64,000 nucleotides of DNA from Gymnopus androsaceus JB14 (lineage: Eukaryota > Basidiomycota > Agaricomycetes > Agaricales > Omphalotaceae). Below, piece after piece: positions 33,700-46,200 of the stretch. Numbering within the stretch: the stretch's first letter is position 1; each line of letters starts with the position of its first letter. The position numbers were made by a program, and so were the translations under genes. The stretch lies in NCBI GenBank assembly GCA_009733575.1, contig ML769388.1, positions 746,646 to 810,645 of the forward strand, given 5' to 3'. The notes under the pieces were generated by a model, which made no database searches, was not told where the DNA came from, and saw only the letters and a list, made by a program, of their open reading frames with translations.

Positions 33700-34632
33700 T
33701 TCAGAGTCTTGAGGATAAAGTTGATAGCGAGTGCAACGTGGACGACAGCGAGCGGAGTGTGAAATAATTAGATAATCAATCACTATCGGCGCAAGATGGT
33801 TAAACCAGTGGCTATTTTATTTAGGGGCGGAAAATACAAGTGCATTAGGGGCTAAAATAGCTTCCGAACGGAGAAGCTTCCGCTTCATTTCAAAGTTTAA
33901 CGGAGATCAAGCTCGGGCCGAGGGGACTGATCTTATCAGTTAGATTCCGAGCGGACCGAAGTTATGGCACCGTTGCCAAGTAAGACGAACATCATCGTTT
34001 TTCCGTCTCCTGAACGCTTGAACCTGCGTGGCGTCATCAGAACCTCGTCCAGAAATGGCAAAGCTTGGTTCATACTGTAACAAGGTAATTACTTTAACTT
34101 TCATTGACTGAGCAACCAAGTAATCTACACCTTTAGCTGTTTCCTGGCTATAGCAGGCTATAGCGGGTAGGGCTGTCTTGTGCAGATCATCTCGCTCATC
34201 CAGCGACATCGCATCAAAAAGTTTGATTTTCTGCATAAAAATACCCCGCGACTCCTGAACCCCAAAAGGAAGTTCAACAGAAATGTGCAAACGTGTTTAT
34301 ATAGAAGTATGTATCGATGGCGCCAAAGAAGATGAATGAATGTTGGTTGCGAGTGAGCCTGTCTGGCATATTTGTATTCAGAAGCATCATCACTGCCACG
34401 CAAGGATCTCGGGTCGCAGCAGAGCCTGCAAAAGGTTCCTTGTGTGATTCCAAACAGCCGTGCCTTCAATCCAAAATTACATATTTCCCTATAGAATTAT
34501 TTCCGCTTTTCGCTCAGATCTTGATCGGTTTGGTTGGGTATATAATCACCTGGAAGGAGTTGTAGACACTTTTCTTCCGCCCCACGAGCTTTATTTTCTT
34601 TCTTCACTACCAGCTGGGTAAATCTTATCTTC
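33700..34632. other. Intergenic region upstream of SSN6
   Basis: Contains open frames on the minus strand (33940-34290, 34158-34469) without recognisable domains. The last ~150 bp act as the SSN6 upstream region. No other feature seen. Confidence 0.4.
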
Positions 34633-37600
34633 ATGTCTCGACACAGAGACGTGCGTATGCACGATCCTCCCTCAGCTTCTACAAACGGTGCACCTCTAGT
34701 CTCTCCTGCCACTGCCCCCGCAATCCCTGTTTCCAATGGCCCTCTTCCTCCTTCATCCATGATTCAGAAACTCAATAGCGCGAATGAACAAACTTGGCTG
34801 TTGATTGGTCGTGTTGCCGAACAAATGGAAGACCTCGAACACGCCCTTTCAGCGTATGAAAACGCTCTCCGGCATAATCCGATGTCACTCTCCGGACTTA
34901 CACAGGTTGCTGGTATCGCTCGGATCAAGGAAAACTATCCCAAGGTATCATTTTGCCCTTCTCTTTCCGCGGGTCCCTGGACCGCCGGCTTTCTTTACTC
35001 CTATTTACTTCTCGATCACTGACATACTATTATTTTTTTTTCTTTTTCCCAAGGCTATCGAGTTCTTTCAACGAGTTCTTAGTCTCCAGGAAGACAATGG
35101 CGAGGTCTGGAGTGCCCTTGGTCACTGCTATCTTATGCAGGATGACCTTCAAAAGGCATATGCGGCGTATCAGCAAGCTCTATATCTTCTTCCCAATCCA
35201 AAGGAGGATCCCAAGCTTTGGTACGGCATAGGAATCCTCTACGACCGATATGGTTCCCTCGACCACGCAGAGGAAGCTTTCTCTTCTGTCCTTGCCATGG
35301 ACAAAGGTTAGTTTAACCTTTGTTCGAGTGCAACGGGTTTCTTTATTATTAATGAAAAAGACCTAGATTTCGACAAGGCCAATGAGATTCTCTTCCGACT
35401 CGGTATTATTTACAAACAGCAGGGCAAGTATGAGGATTCCCTCGCTTGCTTTGATCGCATCCTTCGCAATCCTCCCAGCCCTCTAGCTCACGCCGACATA
35501 TGGTTCCAGATCGGCCATGTGTACGAGCAGCAGAAAGACGTGAGTTTGACTTGTAATTTCCTGCGCTACTCTCTAATTCCTCGCTTCCAGCATGTACAAG
35601 CCAAAGATGCTTATGAACGCGTCGTGGCCGATAACCCTGTTCACGCCAAGGTTCTTCAACAGCTCGGCTGGCTCTATCATCAAGATGGTTCTAGCTTCCA
35701 GAACCAAGAGCTTGCTATTCAATATCTCACGAAAAGCCTCGAAGCCGGTCAGCTTTATTTACACTTTCCTCCCTTGATTCCGTGCTTACGTTCCATCTAG
35801 ATTCGTCCGATGCTCAAAGTTGGTATCTTCTAGGACGAGCTTATATGGCTGGCCAAAAGTACAACAAGGCTTACGAAGCTTATCAACAAGCAGTCTATCG
35901 CGATGGCAGGAACCCTACTTTCTGGTGCTCCATCGGCGTACTCTATTTCCAGATTAACCAGTTCCGTGACGCACTCGACGCCTATTCCCGGGCCATTCGC
36001 ATCAATCCTTACATATCCGAAGTTTGGTTCGATCTTGGCAGTCTATACGAGAGCTGTAACAATCAGATCTCAGACGCTATCGATGCCTACGCTCGAGCAA
36101 GCGAACTCGATCCCGCTAATGGTGTGATTTCGTCTAGACTACAGCTGCTCAAGACTGCGCAAGCTACTGGTGGACAGTTGCCTGCTGCTCCGGGACCTCA
36201 AGACGTACACCCTACAGCATATGCTAGTGCTGTTGTTCCACCACCCGGCCTCACTGGTCCACCTTTGTTACTACAGCCTCCCAATCAACGAGCCTCATTT
36301 CGTGCAGATTCGAGGGGTGCTCCTAACGAGATCTCCCTTCCTCCGCCATCACAAGGCCCTTCTACACGATCTCCACCAGGTCCGTTCCGTGGTGGACCCC
36401 CTCCTCCTGTTGTCATCGATGAAAATCGACATGTATCTTTGCACACGCCTTTGGCTCCGATGGATGTGGATGGACCTGGCAGGGACTTTCCATTGTCCAG
36501 CCGTGAAAGTAGCTCTCGCAGTGGTCAGGGTAGTCTACTTCTCCATCATCCTTCCTCCCAGAATCAGACCCCTGCTGACGACGGCCGGACTCGCGGCCAT
36601 CATCGGTGAATACTTTTCTCGCCATCGCGCACCTTCTTCTCGGTCTTCATCTCCAACTCCACTTCATTCAGCGCGAGGACGGACATCACCTCCTCCGCCA
36701 TTCCAGACGTTCCCTCCTCCAAGTCGTATGGTAGGTCCCGGCCAGCATCTGCCGACTCGTTCACCTCGCACGTATCCCTCTCAGCCCCCAAACAGGCCCG
36801 AGTCTGATGGTCCTTGGGATCGTCGTCCTGGTGAACACTGGGAGCATCATCGGTCTTCAAGACATAGCAATGACTATCCTCAGCCTTCACCGTTCTACCC
36901 ACCTCGCTCTCCACATTCACACCGCGGTAACAGTCCACCTGAGCCTTCACCTCGCTCCTCGCGTCCTCCTTCTCGATACTGGGAGAATGTTGGCAACGGC
37001 AAGCCATCGTCGTATCCTCCTTCTCCTCCTCCTGGTTCTCAAGAGGATCGACATATGTCTCGAGGTAGATTTGATCCCACAAGAGAGCACGATCCTCGAA
37101 GTAGCGGTGGATATTCGTCGAGAGGTGGTCCTCTGCCATCTATGATACGTGGATCAGAGAGTCCGCATCCAGGAAGTGAGAAGGATAAACGCCGAAGGGC
37201 ATCAACTATACGAGAGCCGGAGTCAGTTTCGATGGGACAGGACAATGGAGCAAAGAAGGACAAGGAGAGGAAGAAGCGCACATCAACCAAGAGGAAAGAG
37301 GAAGAGATGTCGAAAGGGTACAGTGCTTCAGGATCCCAGAGCGGATATAAGAGTACACATGGAGGATACTCCAAGGCTAGCTCACCAGGTCCCAGTAGTT
37401 CCAATGCATCTGGCTCTTCCAATCGACCTTCGCCTACCAGTACAACGGCTCCTCGCCCTCCTTCTCGTGTTGTTGACGAAGATTATGATGAGGGCGTTGC
37501 TGATGCTCTCATGGGTTTGGCTTCCTACAGACCACCAGCTGCCGAAGGCGAAACTCACTCGCATTCCCCTACAATTTCTTCCGGAAGTAGGCACAGCGAT

Positions 37601-38188
37601 TCACGACCACCAGTTTCTCATCGTGATTCTATCTCATCTAGTAGGAGCCACATGTCTCCGCCCCCTCAACCCGTGCCTATGAAACGAGCGCTAAGTCCCA
37701 CACCCGATGACAACAGCGACAGTAAACGGTCGAAGGTGGATAGTGTTAAACGTAGGGCTTCGTCGCCTTCGAATGGACGGCGAACACCCGTTCCCTCCAC
37801 TCGACCCTCGCCTATTCCTTTCCGCACTCAACCTACTTCACATTCTCCCGACCCTTCCCGACGTGAGCCTTATTCTCCATCGCCTCCTCTTCCTGCTGTG
37901 CTTCCTCCTCATCCCCGTCCCATCGGAGCTGGCGCAGGGATTGCTCACCCCAGCAGCAACGCCTCGATCGCTCTTCCGCCAATTGCGACCTTGTCCCCTA
38001 CCTCAAGTGCGCCGTCACCTGGTGGTGGAAATGATGAACGCGAGAGGGATCATGATCGCATGCAGGTCGATTCCCGTTCTTCCTTGTCCCCGCCGCGCTC
38101 AAAGTTGGCTGAAATACCCACCAGATCTCCTCCAAAGCATACCCCCTCACCCGCATCAAGTGGGGCTGAGAAGAAGGAACCTGTATAA
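34633..38188 (+). CDS. SSN6: TPR corepressor Ssn6/Cyc8 (frame break near 36600)
   Basis: A general transcription corepressor that joins Tup1 and DNA-bound repressors in the nucleus. The first ~450 residues are tandem tetratricopeptide repeats: EQTWLLIGRVAEQMEDLEHA, AIEFFQRVLSLQEDNGEVWS, KLWYGIGILYDRYGSLDHAE, ILFRLGIIYKQQGKYEDSL, ADIWFQIGHVYEQQKD, KVLQQLGWLYHQDG, SWYLLGRAYMAGQKYNKAYE, TFWCSIGVLYFQINQFRDAL and EVWFDLGSLYESCNNQISDA. Four short introns fall between repeats. The rest is a long Pro/Ser/Arg-rich tail, as in other basidiomycete homologs, with a DEDYDEGVADALMGLA segment (about 37475-37520). Near 36590-36609 the TPR frame meets a stop while the tail continues one frame over, and no ordinary intron solves this. 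The stop TAA is at 38186-38188. Confidence 0.88.
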
Positions 38189-39600
38189 AATCCTGATGAT
38201 AACGTTTTGCCTGATTGTACATTCATTATTTTCTTGGTGGCAGTTAATAGCGTACACCTGACAGTAAGTATCCAGTATAGTACTTTTTGTCGCGTCTCTT
38301 CCGTCTTGATCCATGTCCTACTGTTATGTTTATATCGAAATCAATCCGCATGTAGATTCAACTTTTCCCAATGCATACTATAACATCTCGATTGATTGCC
38401 CTTCGAGCTCATAGTTAATTAATTTCATCCTTACAGGATACTGCGGCTTCAGAGGATTACTTATTCTGGGGCTCGTCCTAACCCTGGGTATAAGTATGAA
38501 TGTGCGAATGTGCGAACGCCACCATCCCAAGCAAATCGCACCGGCTGACCGGTCAACGTACATGCTTCCAGGAATGTTTTATTTACAAGTTGACAGCGGT
38601 GGGTACAAGCACCCTTTTTGAAAGGCTCTCAAGATTCTCCGCGGTATTGACACCACACCATCGGGAACCGCGAACTTTTTACCCTGGGATGGGATATTGT
38701 TCTTGGAACCGCATTGATCCTTCAATGCTGTTCCTTGATACAAAGTTGGAATACAGCCCACTAATTATTCCCTCAGATCATCTCAGCTGCCGAGCAGGAG
38801 CTTCACGGTTACTCGTCAAGGTATTGCTGATGTACTTTATGCTGTGAATGAAGATCATCACATCTCGATATCGATTCGATCTTGAGCGGTAGCTTACCGG
38901 TATGTAAAAGTAGTTGGACAATCATTTCCTAGTGAAGGCGATTGAAAGATGAACTAAATTTCGACACTTTGTATGCATCAGGAATAGTTGCATCGAGATG
39001 CTATCGGATCGTGGATCGTGGTTTGGATCGTTGGCAGGGTTGGCTAGCGGAGGATTCCAAGCGCGGCTAGGCTCAGGGGCTACGTAGCAAGTAGTAAGTT
39101 CTCATTCGAGCTAGTACTATGCGTTCTCGGGACCCATGGTCAGGGTAGCACAGCTGCGTCGCTCACTGTCGTTCATCGCTGCTGTGCATGCTGTCAACAC
39201 CAATCAAGTGTGTTTTGAGACAGCTGTTTATTGCGTCCAATCGGTTACTGTGAATCTTGAATTGAATAGAGTCAAAGCAACAAATCACGGGTATGATGAT
39301 GGTTCAGATCTTGCTGGAAGCAACCCCGAAGCAATACCGAAAGGACAGCAGCTCACACGTTTTGCGTTGATGTACCGCTAGTTTGATCATAAGGCTGGCA
39401 GATAGATTCGATACTGAGGTGGACGGAAATTGCTGGATCAACGATCGAAGTAAACTGGACTGAGATTAATGCAATGCCAAGTAGGCATGGAGAGGATAGG
39501 CTTGGTGCGACGGATTTAACGCGGCACGGCGCGTTCGATCAGTAGCCACGTGGCAGCATTGCTGCCGCCACACTCTTTCCGGTACTGCCAGTGCTTACAC
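38189..39600. other. Intergenic region of 1.4 kb
   Basis: Downstream of SSN6 and upstream of the Erf4 gene. Short open frames only, and nothing recognisable. A GC-rich stretch with CGGCACGGCGCG at about 39520 precedes the Erf4 gene. Confidence 0.4.
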
Positions 39601-40785
39601 ATGCTGCCAGCATCCTCAGAGAATGGCACTTCCTCCAATGTTATAGACATTACTGACAAGTCTCAAGTCAGAATATCACGTCAGGACCTACCACCAAGTC
39701 CACCGCTTACGAGGTCCAACTCTATCGCAAGCATGGCACCGGAAAAGGAGGTTGCAGAAGATACAAGATGGGATCCCTTGCAGCATGAAGAAGAGCAAGA
39801 ATTCGTTGCTGCTCAAATAGACGAAGCAGGAGACTCTGTGGTGGACGTCAATGGTCGGGTCATTCCAAAACCGTCCCATTCAAATCTTCAGCTCGAGATT
39901 GAGCACAGAGTACCGGAACCCCAACCTTGGGACCTCGTAGATCCTCCTTCCACGAATGGCGAAAAGCTTCCCAACCCCTATAGCACGTTAACTTCGGCGT
40001 ATGTTCCAACTTGCTTCTCTTCACCCCCGGTCTAAATGTTTTCCGCCTTGTAGCCGCAGTCGGTCCTTGATACCCAAATCATCCTATTACTTTGGTCCCC
40101 CGCCACCTGGTTCCGCATACGGCTCACATCCTGTTGGTCAGATTGGGCTGCATCATCCACGCGAAATTATTCGAGTTGAAAGGGACTACACTGGCGGAGA
40201 GCTGATACAGTTTGCCCCGATTTATCCTCTCGAACTAGAAGGTCGAGTAAGGCATATCTTTGCTTGCCTATTGCACGCGCCTCTCACACTTGTATTCTCA
40301 GATAACGCCGACTCAGTTTTTAGAGTCGATGAACTCTATCAACGAGATTCTCATATCCGCGCATAGTTTCCGCCATGCAATGACAGACAATCTTTTATCT
40401 GTCTTCACCTTACATCTATCTACAGTCCTTTTGAACACGCACTATGAGAAGGTTTGTTTTCTTTCAATCATCTTTACTAGTATTGATACCCTCGCCCAGG
40501 AAATGAAGCGTCTGCAACAGCTCTTCGACGAACTGAATATGGAGGTATACAATCCTTCGGGCTTAAATCTTCTATGGCCGCACAAAGTTGCATTTTTGTT
40601 TGTAAGTCTTCACAATGTTAATTCATGGCTGCTACTGAACCACTTTATAGCTAGAGATTGAGTACTACGTGAGCATCCCTTGTCTCTGTATGTTTGAGCG
40701 TGGAGCTAATTCTCTTGGAGTGATTATTCCGGTTTCTACGTACAGACGTATCTACATACATATACATTGTATTATTCGAAGTTGA
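39601..40785 (+). CDS. ERF4: Ras-palmitoylation cofactor Erf4 family protein
   Basis: Erf4 (GCP16/GOLGA7 in animals) is the partner subunit of a DHHC palmitoyltransferase at the ER and Golgi that lipidates Ras. The N-terminal ~130 residues are low-complexity. The conserved domain is REIIRVERDYTGGELIQFAP, YPLELEGR, then TPTQFLESMNSINEILISA, VFTLHLSTVLLNTHYEK, EMKRLQQLFDELNMEVYNP, GLNLLWPHKVAFLF and LEIEYY. Introns split it at about 39993, 40247, 40452 and 40601. The family normally ends soon after LEIEYY. Here a read-through frame continues to 40785, so the exact 3' end is uncertain; a GTGAGC donor follows LEIEYY at once. The start ATG at 39601 is the first in-frame ATG. Confidence 0.82.
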
Positions 40786-40971
40786 GTCAAATGTCCATGG
40801 AGTGCTGCCGACCCGGAAAAGTGCCGCGTAACATATTAGTAATCCTCAGTAGAATTCGGCCGTTACTCAGCAGGCTTGTACACACAACACCGTTGTTCAC
40901 CGAGAACTATCATCTCGAAGGTACAGAGCGCGACTCACTAAGCACTGTGCTCGCTGCATTTGGAAATACTT

Positions 40972-42917
40972 ATGGAGTCATTCTCTCCTCTCGCTCCCCT
41001 TTGGGATCTCTCGCAGGCGACCAACTTCTCTCAGCTACCCGACGACGACTTTCTTGCTCTTCTTCAGAAGCAGTTTCCTCAGAGCGGTGAATATCAACCA
41101 ACTGCCTTTGGAGATGGCGTAAATCCTCAAAGCATTTCCCAATATTCTTTACCCAGCAGCGTCACTCCTCCTTCGCAAGACAGTAGTCCAAGTCCTCAGC
41201 CCGGTGAAGGTTCTTCCAATAAGCAAAGTCCTGAAGCCATCTCTGAGGACTCCCCTGATTCTGGATTGAAGAGGAAAGCTAGCGATGAAGATTTGGATGA
41301 GGAGCCAAGCCAGAAGAATGCTAATACTGGTGTGTTGCAGCTGCTCTGGTTGTTTCTTCCCAGCTCCTGACCATTGGCAGGCCCTAACGGGAAGAAGGAC
41401 AAATCTACGACTTCAAAGCGCAAGTCTTCAGGCTCAGGCCCTGTAAGCTCCACTTCCTTCTTTATCGGTCTTGTGTTTATTTAGTAGGCCAAGGACGAAA
41501 GTCGCTTGATCAAACGTAAAGAACAAAATCGTGCGGCTCAGCGTGCATTCCGGGAACGCAAAGAAAAGCATGTCAAGGATGTAAGTTTGTTAATCTTCTC
41601 CCTCGATGCATCCCTGTTAAGCTTTCTGTTTTCGTAGCTCGAAGATAAGGTTGCTGCTCTCGAGTCCAAGAATGAGGAGGCCACTACCGAAAACGAAAAT
41701 CTGCGTGATCTTCTTTCTAGGTTGCAGTCCGAAAATATGGCACTCAAGGAAGCGTCATTCACATTCTCCGTACCGAAACAACCTGTGGCCAGTACATCAA
41801 CAGCGAAGAGTCCCTCTTTTGCTCCAGACAACTCTCTCTTCTCCACTCTCCCTCGAATAACATACACAGCTCCCGATCCCTCAAATTTTACCAATCCACT
41901 CGATATGACCTCCATGATGTCTTTCGATCCCAGTGTGCTAAACCTGCTGGACGAAAGTCCGCAGGAAACTGCCACTGATGGAGCTATGCAGATGGACTTT
42001 GGATTTGGAAATAGCGACGATTTCCTCCCAAAGAACTATACTACCATAGCCAATAACCCAGCGTTCTTCTCTCTGGCGTCCGCTTTCGACCACCTCTCTC
42101 CACTGACAAATTCCCCGTCCTCGCACTCGCAGTCTCCCACTAGTAGTTCTACCGATCGAAGTCCCTTCAACTTTGATCTGAACTCGTTAACACAGTGGCC
42201 CACACCTTCATCGACTGGCCATGATTCTGGCACGTTGGATGACCTGTTCGGAGGGAGTGGGTTCTTGAATCCCCCACAGCCAATGGACGTTAGTGCATCG
42301 TTCATGACGAACGGATCCCCTTCGGTTAGCCCTATCATACATCATACCAGTAACGCTAACCATGGCTCCCCTGCTACATCCGCCTCATCCTCCCCCGCGT
42401 CTCATATGTCGGATCCCCTGTTTAGCGGCCGAGAAGGTTCATCATCAGAGTCTGAAATGGGCCACGATGATTCGGAATGTCCCAAAACCAGGGCGGACTT
42501 GCACAAGCATATTGAATCTGCAGGACCATCTGCGTTCGTAGACCCGGTTACGAACAGCAACTTCCTACAGACAATATCCTGTGGTCTTCCGTCATCGGAG
42601 AAACCTCCGTCGTTCATCCCTGGTGTTGCATGCGACGGGAAAACCACGTTCCCGTCAGTCGAGAAAAGCGACAAGAATGTCCCTGTACTCGACGCGTGGC
42701 GGAACATTACGCGCGATCCTCAATATAAGGTGCGAAACTTGTGGCAATTGACCCCCATTCGCTGTAGGTCTTACACTCTTTGCAGGAATGCGATATCGCG
42801 AATCTGTGCTCCGAGTTTGCGAGCAAAGCCCGTTGTGACGGCTCCAAGGTAGTTTTAGAGCCATCGGGAGTATCTAGTCTGATGGAAACCCTTGCCTCCA
42901 AAAAGCGCCTTGGCTGA
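40972..42917 (+). CDS. AP-1-like bZIP transcription factor (Yap1/Pap1 type)
   Basis: An oxidative-stress activator that shuttles out of the nucleus by Crm1 until its cysteines oxidise. The ATG at 40972 starts MESFSPLAPLWDLSQATNFS. The basic region is RLIKRKEQNRAAQRAFRERK, with the Pap1-type NxxAQxxFR contact residues, followed by a leucine zipper (LEDKVAALESKNEE and on). A long Ser/Thr-rich activation region follows. Cysteine-rich parts are SECPKTRADLHKHIES, TISCGLP and GVACDG in the middle, and a C-terminal ECDIANLCSEFASKARCDGS, which covers the redox region and the probable hydrophobic export signal. Three introns are seen (about 41330, 41458, 41582) and one near 42730. The stop TGA is at 42915-42917. 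Confidence 0.92.
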
Positions 42918-43222
42918 AGATCTGCCATTTATATGCGGTTAACTTTGTGTATTATTATCCAGCGGAGGCCTTTCGGTCTTCGCGAACGCCCAATTGTTCT
43001 TTTACTTATCCCTTGTTATGTTCTCTACTATGTGATATCTATCGATTCATCGCACGTTGGTTTCGATATGTCTGGTTTCTTTTTTTCATTGTTATAGATG
43101 TGGCGTCGCTGATGAGGCTCATTATCCTTGTGTATTTTTCGTTTATATCGCATATATCATTAACGTAGTACAAAACAGTTCGACGGATACAAATCTACAC
43201 AATACAGAGAATTAGCGCAACA
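42918..43222. terminator. Shared 3' region of convergent bZIP and Snf2-type genes
   Basis: About 300 bp of T-rich, non-coding sequence between the two stop codons. No specific element recognised. Confidence 0.4.
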
Positions 43223-46200
43223 TTACTCGTCATCGCTTGGAGTAAGATACTCCTCATCGCTGAGCACCTGTTTCCTTCCTGACCCTCTCGACTTCGGTGG
43301 AGGAGGCCGCTCATCATCATCCATCGGAGTCAACGCCGAGTCGTATGAACCCGCATTCGAGTTGCTTCCCGAGACGGATGCACCAGGTAGCCCCGAACCA
43401 TTGATCACCCTATCATAGGTAGCATTAAACACCTTTTCCATCTCCTCCGCATCGTTGTAAACCCAGGAACCTTCTTGATTGTACGTTCGGGCGTTATTGA
43501 ACATGAGCTTCCAGTCGGCCTTGTACTGGTTCACATCTTTGTAATAATTTCCTTGGCTGCGTTTTCGGATCTGCGACAAGGCGATAGGTTGCTTGATGAG
43601 CTGGTAATAGTCTGGATAATCCTGCAGATAAATGAGTATCATCACCTAGTCGGACAACGAAAACAAACGCACTCGTTTATCGGGAACTTCCCTGAACAGT
43701 TCACATCGCTTTCTGCCCTCCTCAGCTTCACAGGCCAGAACAGCTTTATAACAGTCATTGAAAGCCTTTTTCATTTTATCGCGCACAGCAGGGGACAATT
43801 CCGATCCCTTGGTCTTTCGTCGTTTCTGCCAGCGCCATTTAGAAGATTGTCCTACGGCTAGAGCTCATTCACGTACCTGATCCCTTTCGTCTTCCTCATC
43901 GTCTTCCGCAACTGATGGGGTCACCGACATGGATTTCATCGCGCCGCGTTTCCTCTTGGATCCAGCCGCAGGCTCATCGTTACTCGCCTTAGATTTCGCC
44001 TTCCTGCCCCTTCGTCCTCGAGATTCTGTGTCTGAAGCGGGCGTGCCGCGATTTGACGACTCAGCGTCCTTGAGTAATTTGTTGGTGGCCCGTCTTTCCT
44101 TCTTCTCCCTAGTCTTCTCCTTCAATTCTTGCAGATCATCGCCATCCTCCAACGCCTGAAGAACGGATCAGATAAAATGCACATAACTGTTTCAGCAGAC
44201 GTACCATGGCCCAAGTGTCATCGTCTAGCCCATCGTTGTAGCTCACAACATTCCTCTTTCTCTGTCCACGACCCTCTATGAGATCCTCAGCATCCTTCGT
44301 ATCGAACGGTTCATCAGTTTGGTAGCACTCCGGTAACTCCTCGAGTTGCATCAAGGATGGGGGAGGTTTTCCACGGTTTCCGAGAGCCCTCCAATTTTCC
44401 AAGGCATCCCGTTCGCGTTTGATGTCCATTTGTCGGAAAATTTCGCCCTCTTCTTCACTACGAGAAATGAGAGCATTGAGCTCGTCGTCGTTCATGTCGC
44501 CCGCTTCTTCATTCTCTTCTTCTTGATCAGCTTCTAGGATGGATCGCTGGTATGTTGATCAGACATTGGGAGTAATTGATTAGGAAGACCGCTTACTAGT
44601 AACTCCTCTTGCTCTTCTTGAGTCGATTTGTTGTCGAAACGACCAGCTTGGATGACCTTGTCATCAATGTCAAGTTTATATCGAGCACGCTGATACATGG
44701 CCTCCTCTACACTCTTCTCCGTAATGAATCTGAGGATAAGTACGGCCTTTGTCTGTCCGATACGATGGGCACGATCTTGAGCTTGAAGATCAGCATGAGG
44801 ATTCCTGTATTGTGAGAGACCGAGAAGCAATGAATGTTAGTCTCCGAGAGCGTGTTTTTATGGACAACTCCTTACCAATCAGAGTCGAAGCTATATATAC
44901 AATGTGTCAGCGCGTTCCGAGGGTTACTAAAAGTCAAGTTTCTTACATGATAACGGTATCAGCAGTTTGTAAGTTCAAACCAAGACCACCGGCCCTCGTT
45001 GAGAGGATGAAAACTTGATATTCCGAGTCTTTGGCATTGAACATAGTGACGAAAGAGGCGCGCTCCTCTGTTTTAGTGCCTCCATCAAGTCGCAAGAACT
45101 TCGCGCCCAGGAACCTGAGGAAGTCAGCCATTATATCCATGACCCTAGTCATTTGGAAGAAGATGAGAACCTTGACAAGATGCGGTGAGCTTCACAGGTT
45201 GAACACGAAACACGAATGATCAGCAACGTACTCTGTGTCCGGTGGCAAAAAACTTGGGCAAGACCCGGTTCAAGAGCTCGAGTTTACCCGAAGTACGGAC
45301 AATACGCTCATCAATCATACCGCCAGGGTTGACCTTGTCCTCGACACTCTCGAATAAGAACGGGTGTTGGCAGATCTTTCGAAGCTGCATAAGCTCATTG
45401 CTGAGACCTTTGACGGCACCTCCACTTTTTCTAAAGTTGACCATTTTAGACAAATTTAGAGATGAAGCACGAGATAGTACTTACCCTTTGGCGTCTTTGC
45501 CATCCGCAATCATCTTGTGTTTCTTCATCTGCTTGTAAAGTTGACTCTGCAACGCACTCATGCGGACCTTGATGACCTTTTCAACCTTGTCTGGCAGCTC
45601 GCTTTCGACATCCTTCTTGAGACGCCTCAACAAGAATGGCCGAAGCACCTTATGCAAACGACGAATGATAAGAAGCGCCTCTTCTTCATTGAGCTCAATC
45701 TTATCTCCGGTTCCGCTGTTAGCGAACGGAGTATTGAACCATTCGTCGAAGGATTTGACAGAATTGAAGATTTTGGGTAAAGCAAAGTTCAACAATGCCC
45801 AAAGCTCGGGAAGGTTGTTCTGAAGAGGAGTGCCAGTAAGAATGAGACGGAAGCGAGAATGATAGTAAGTGGTGAGTGTTTGAGCGAGCTTGGATTGGGT
45901 GTTCTTCATTCGATGGCCCTCATCTAGAAAGAGAGTACATGAGCAGAAAACAGTTGGAAAAAAACTAGACCGTACCAATGATCATATGTAACCACTTCAT
46001 TTTGCTCAGAACTGGACGATCCTTGATGATGTACTCGTACGTCGTTAACAAGACGTGGAATCCCCCGACACGAAGATCTCCCTGCAGCGCTCTACGTTGG
46101 GCAGGATTCCCTTTATAGGAAATCACCTTGATAGCGGGCGCCCACTTGGCAAACTCTCCGGACCAGTTGGTCATGGTGGATAAAGGAACAATGACGAGGT

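Noticed and set aside
33940..34290. A 116-codon minus-strand open frame
   Set aside because: No domain, no clear exon context and no coding pattern that I could recognise; it is treated as intergenic.
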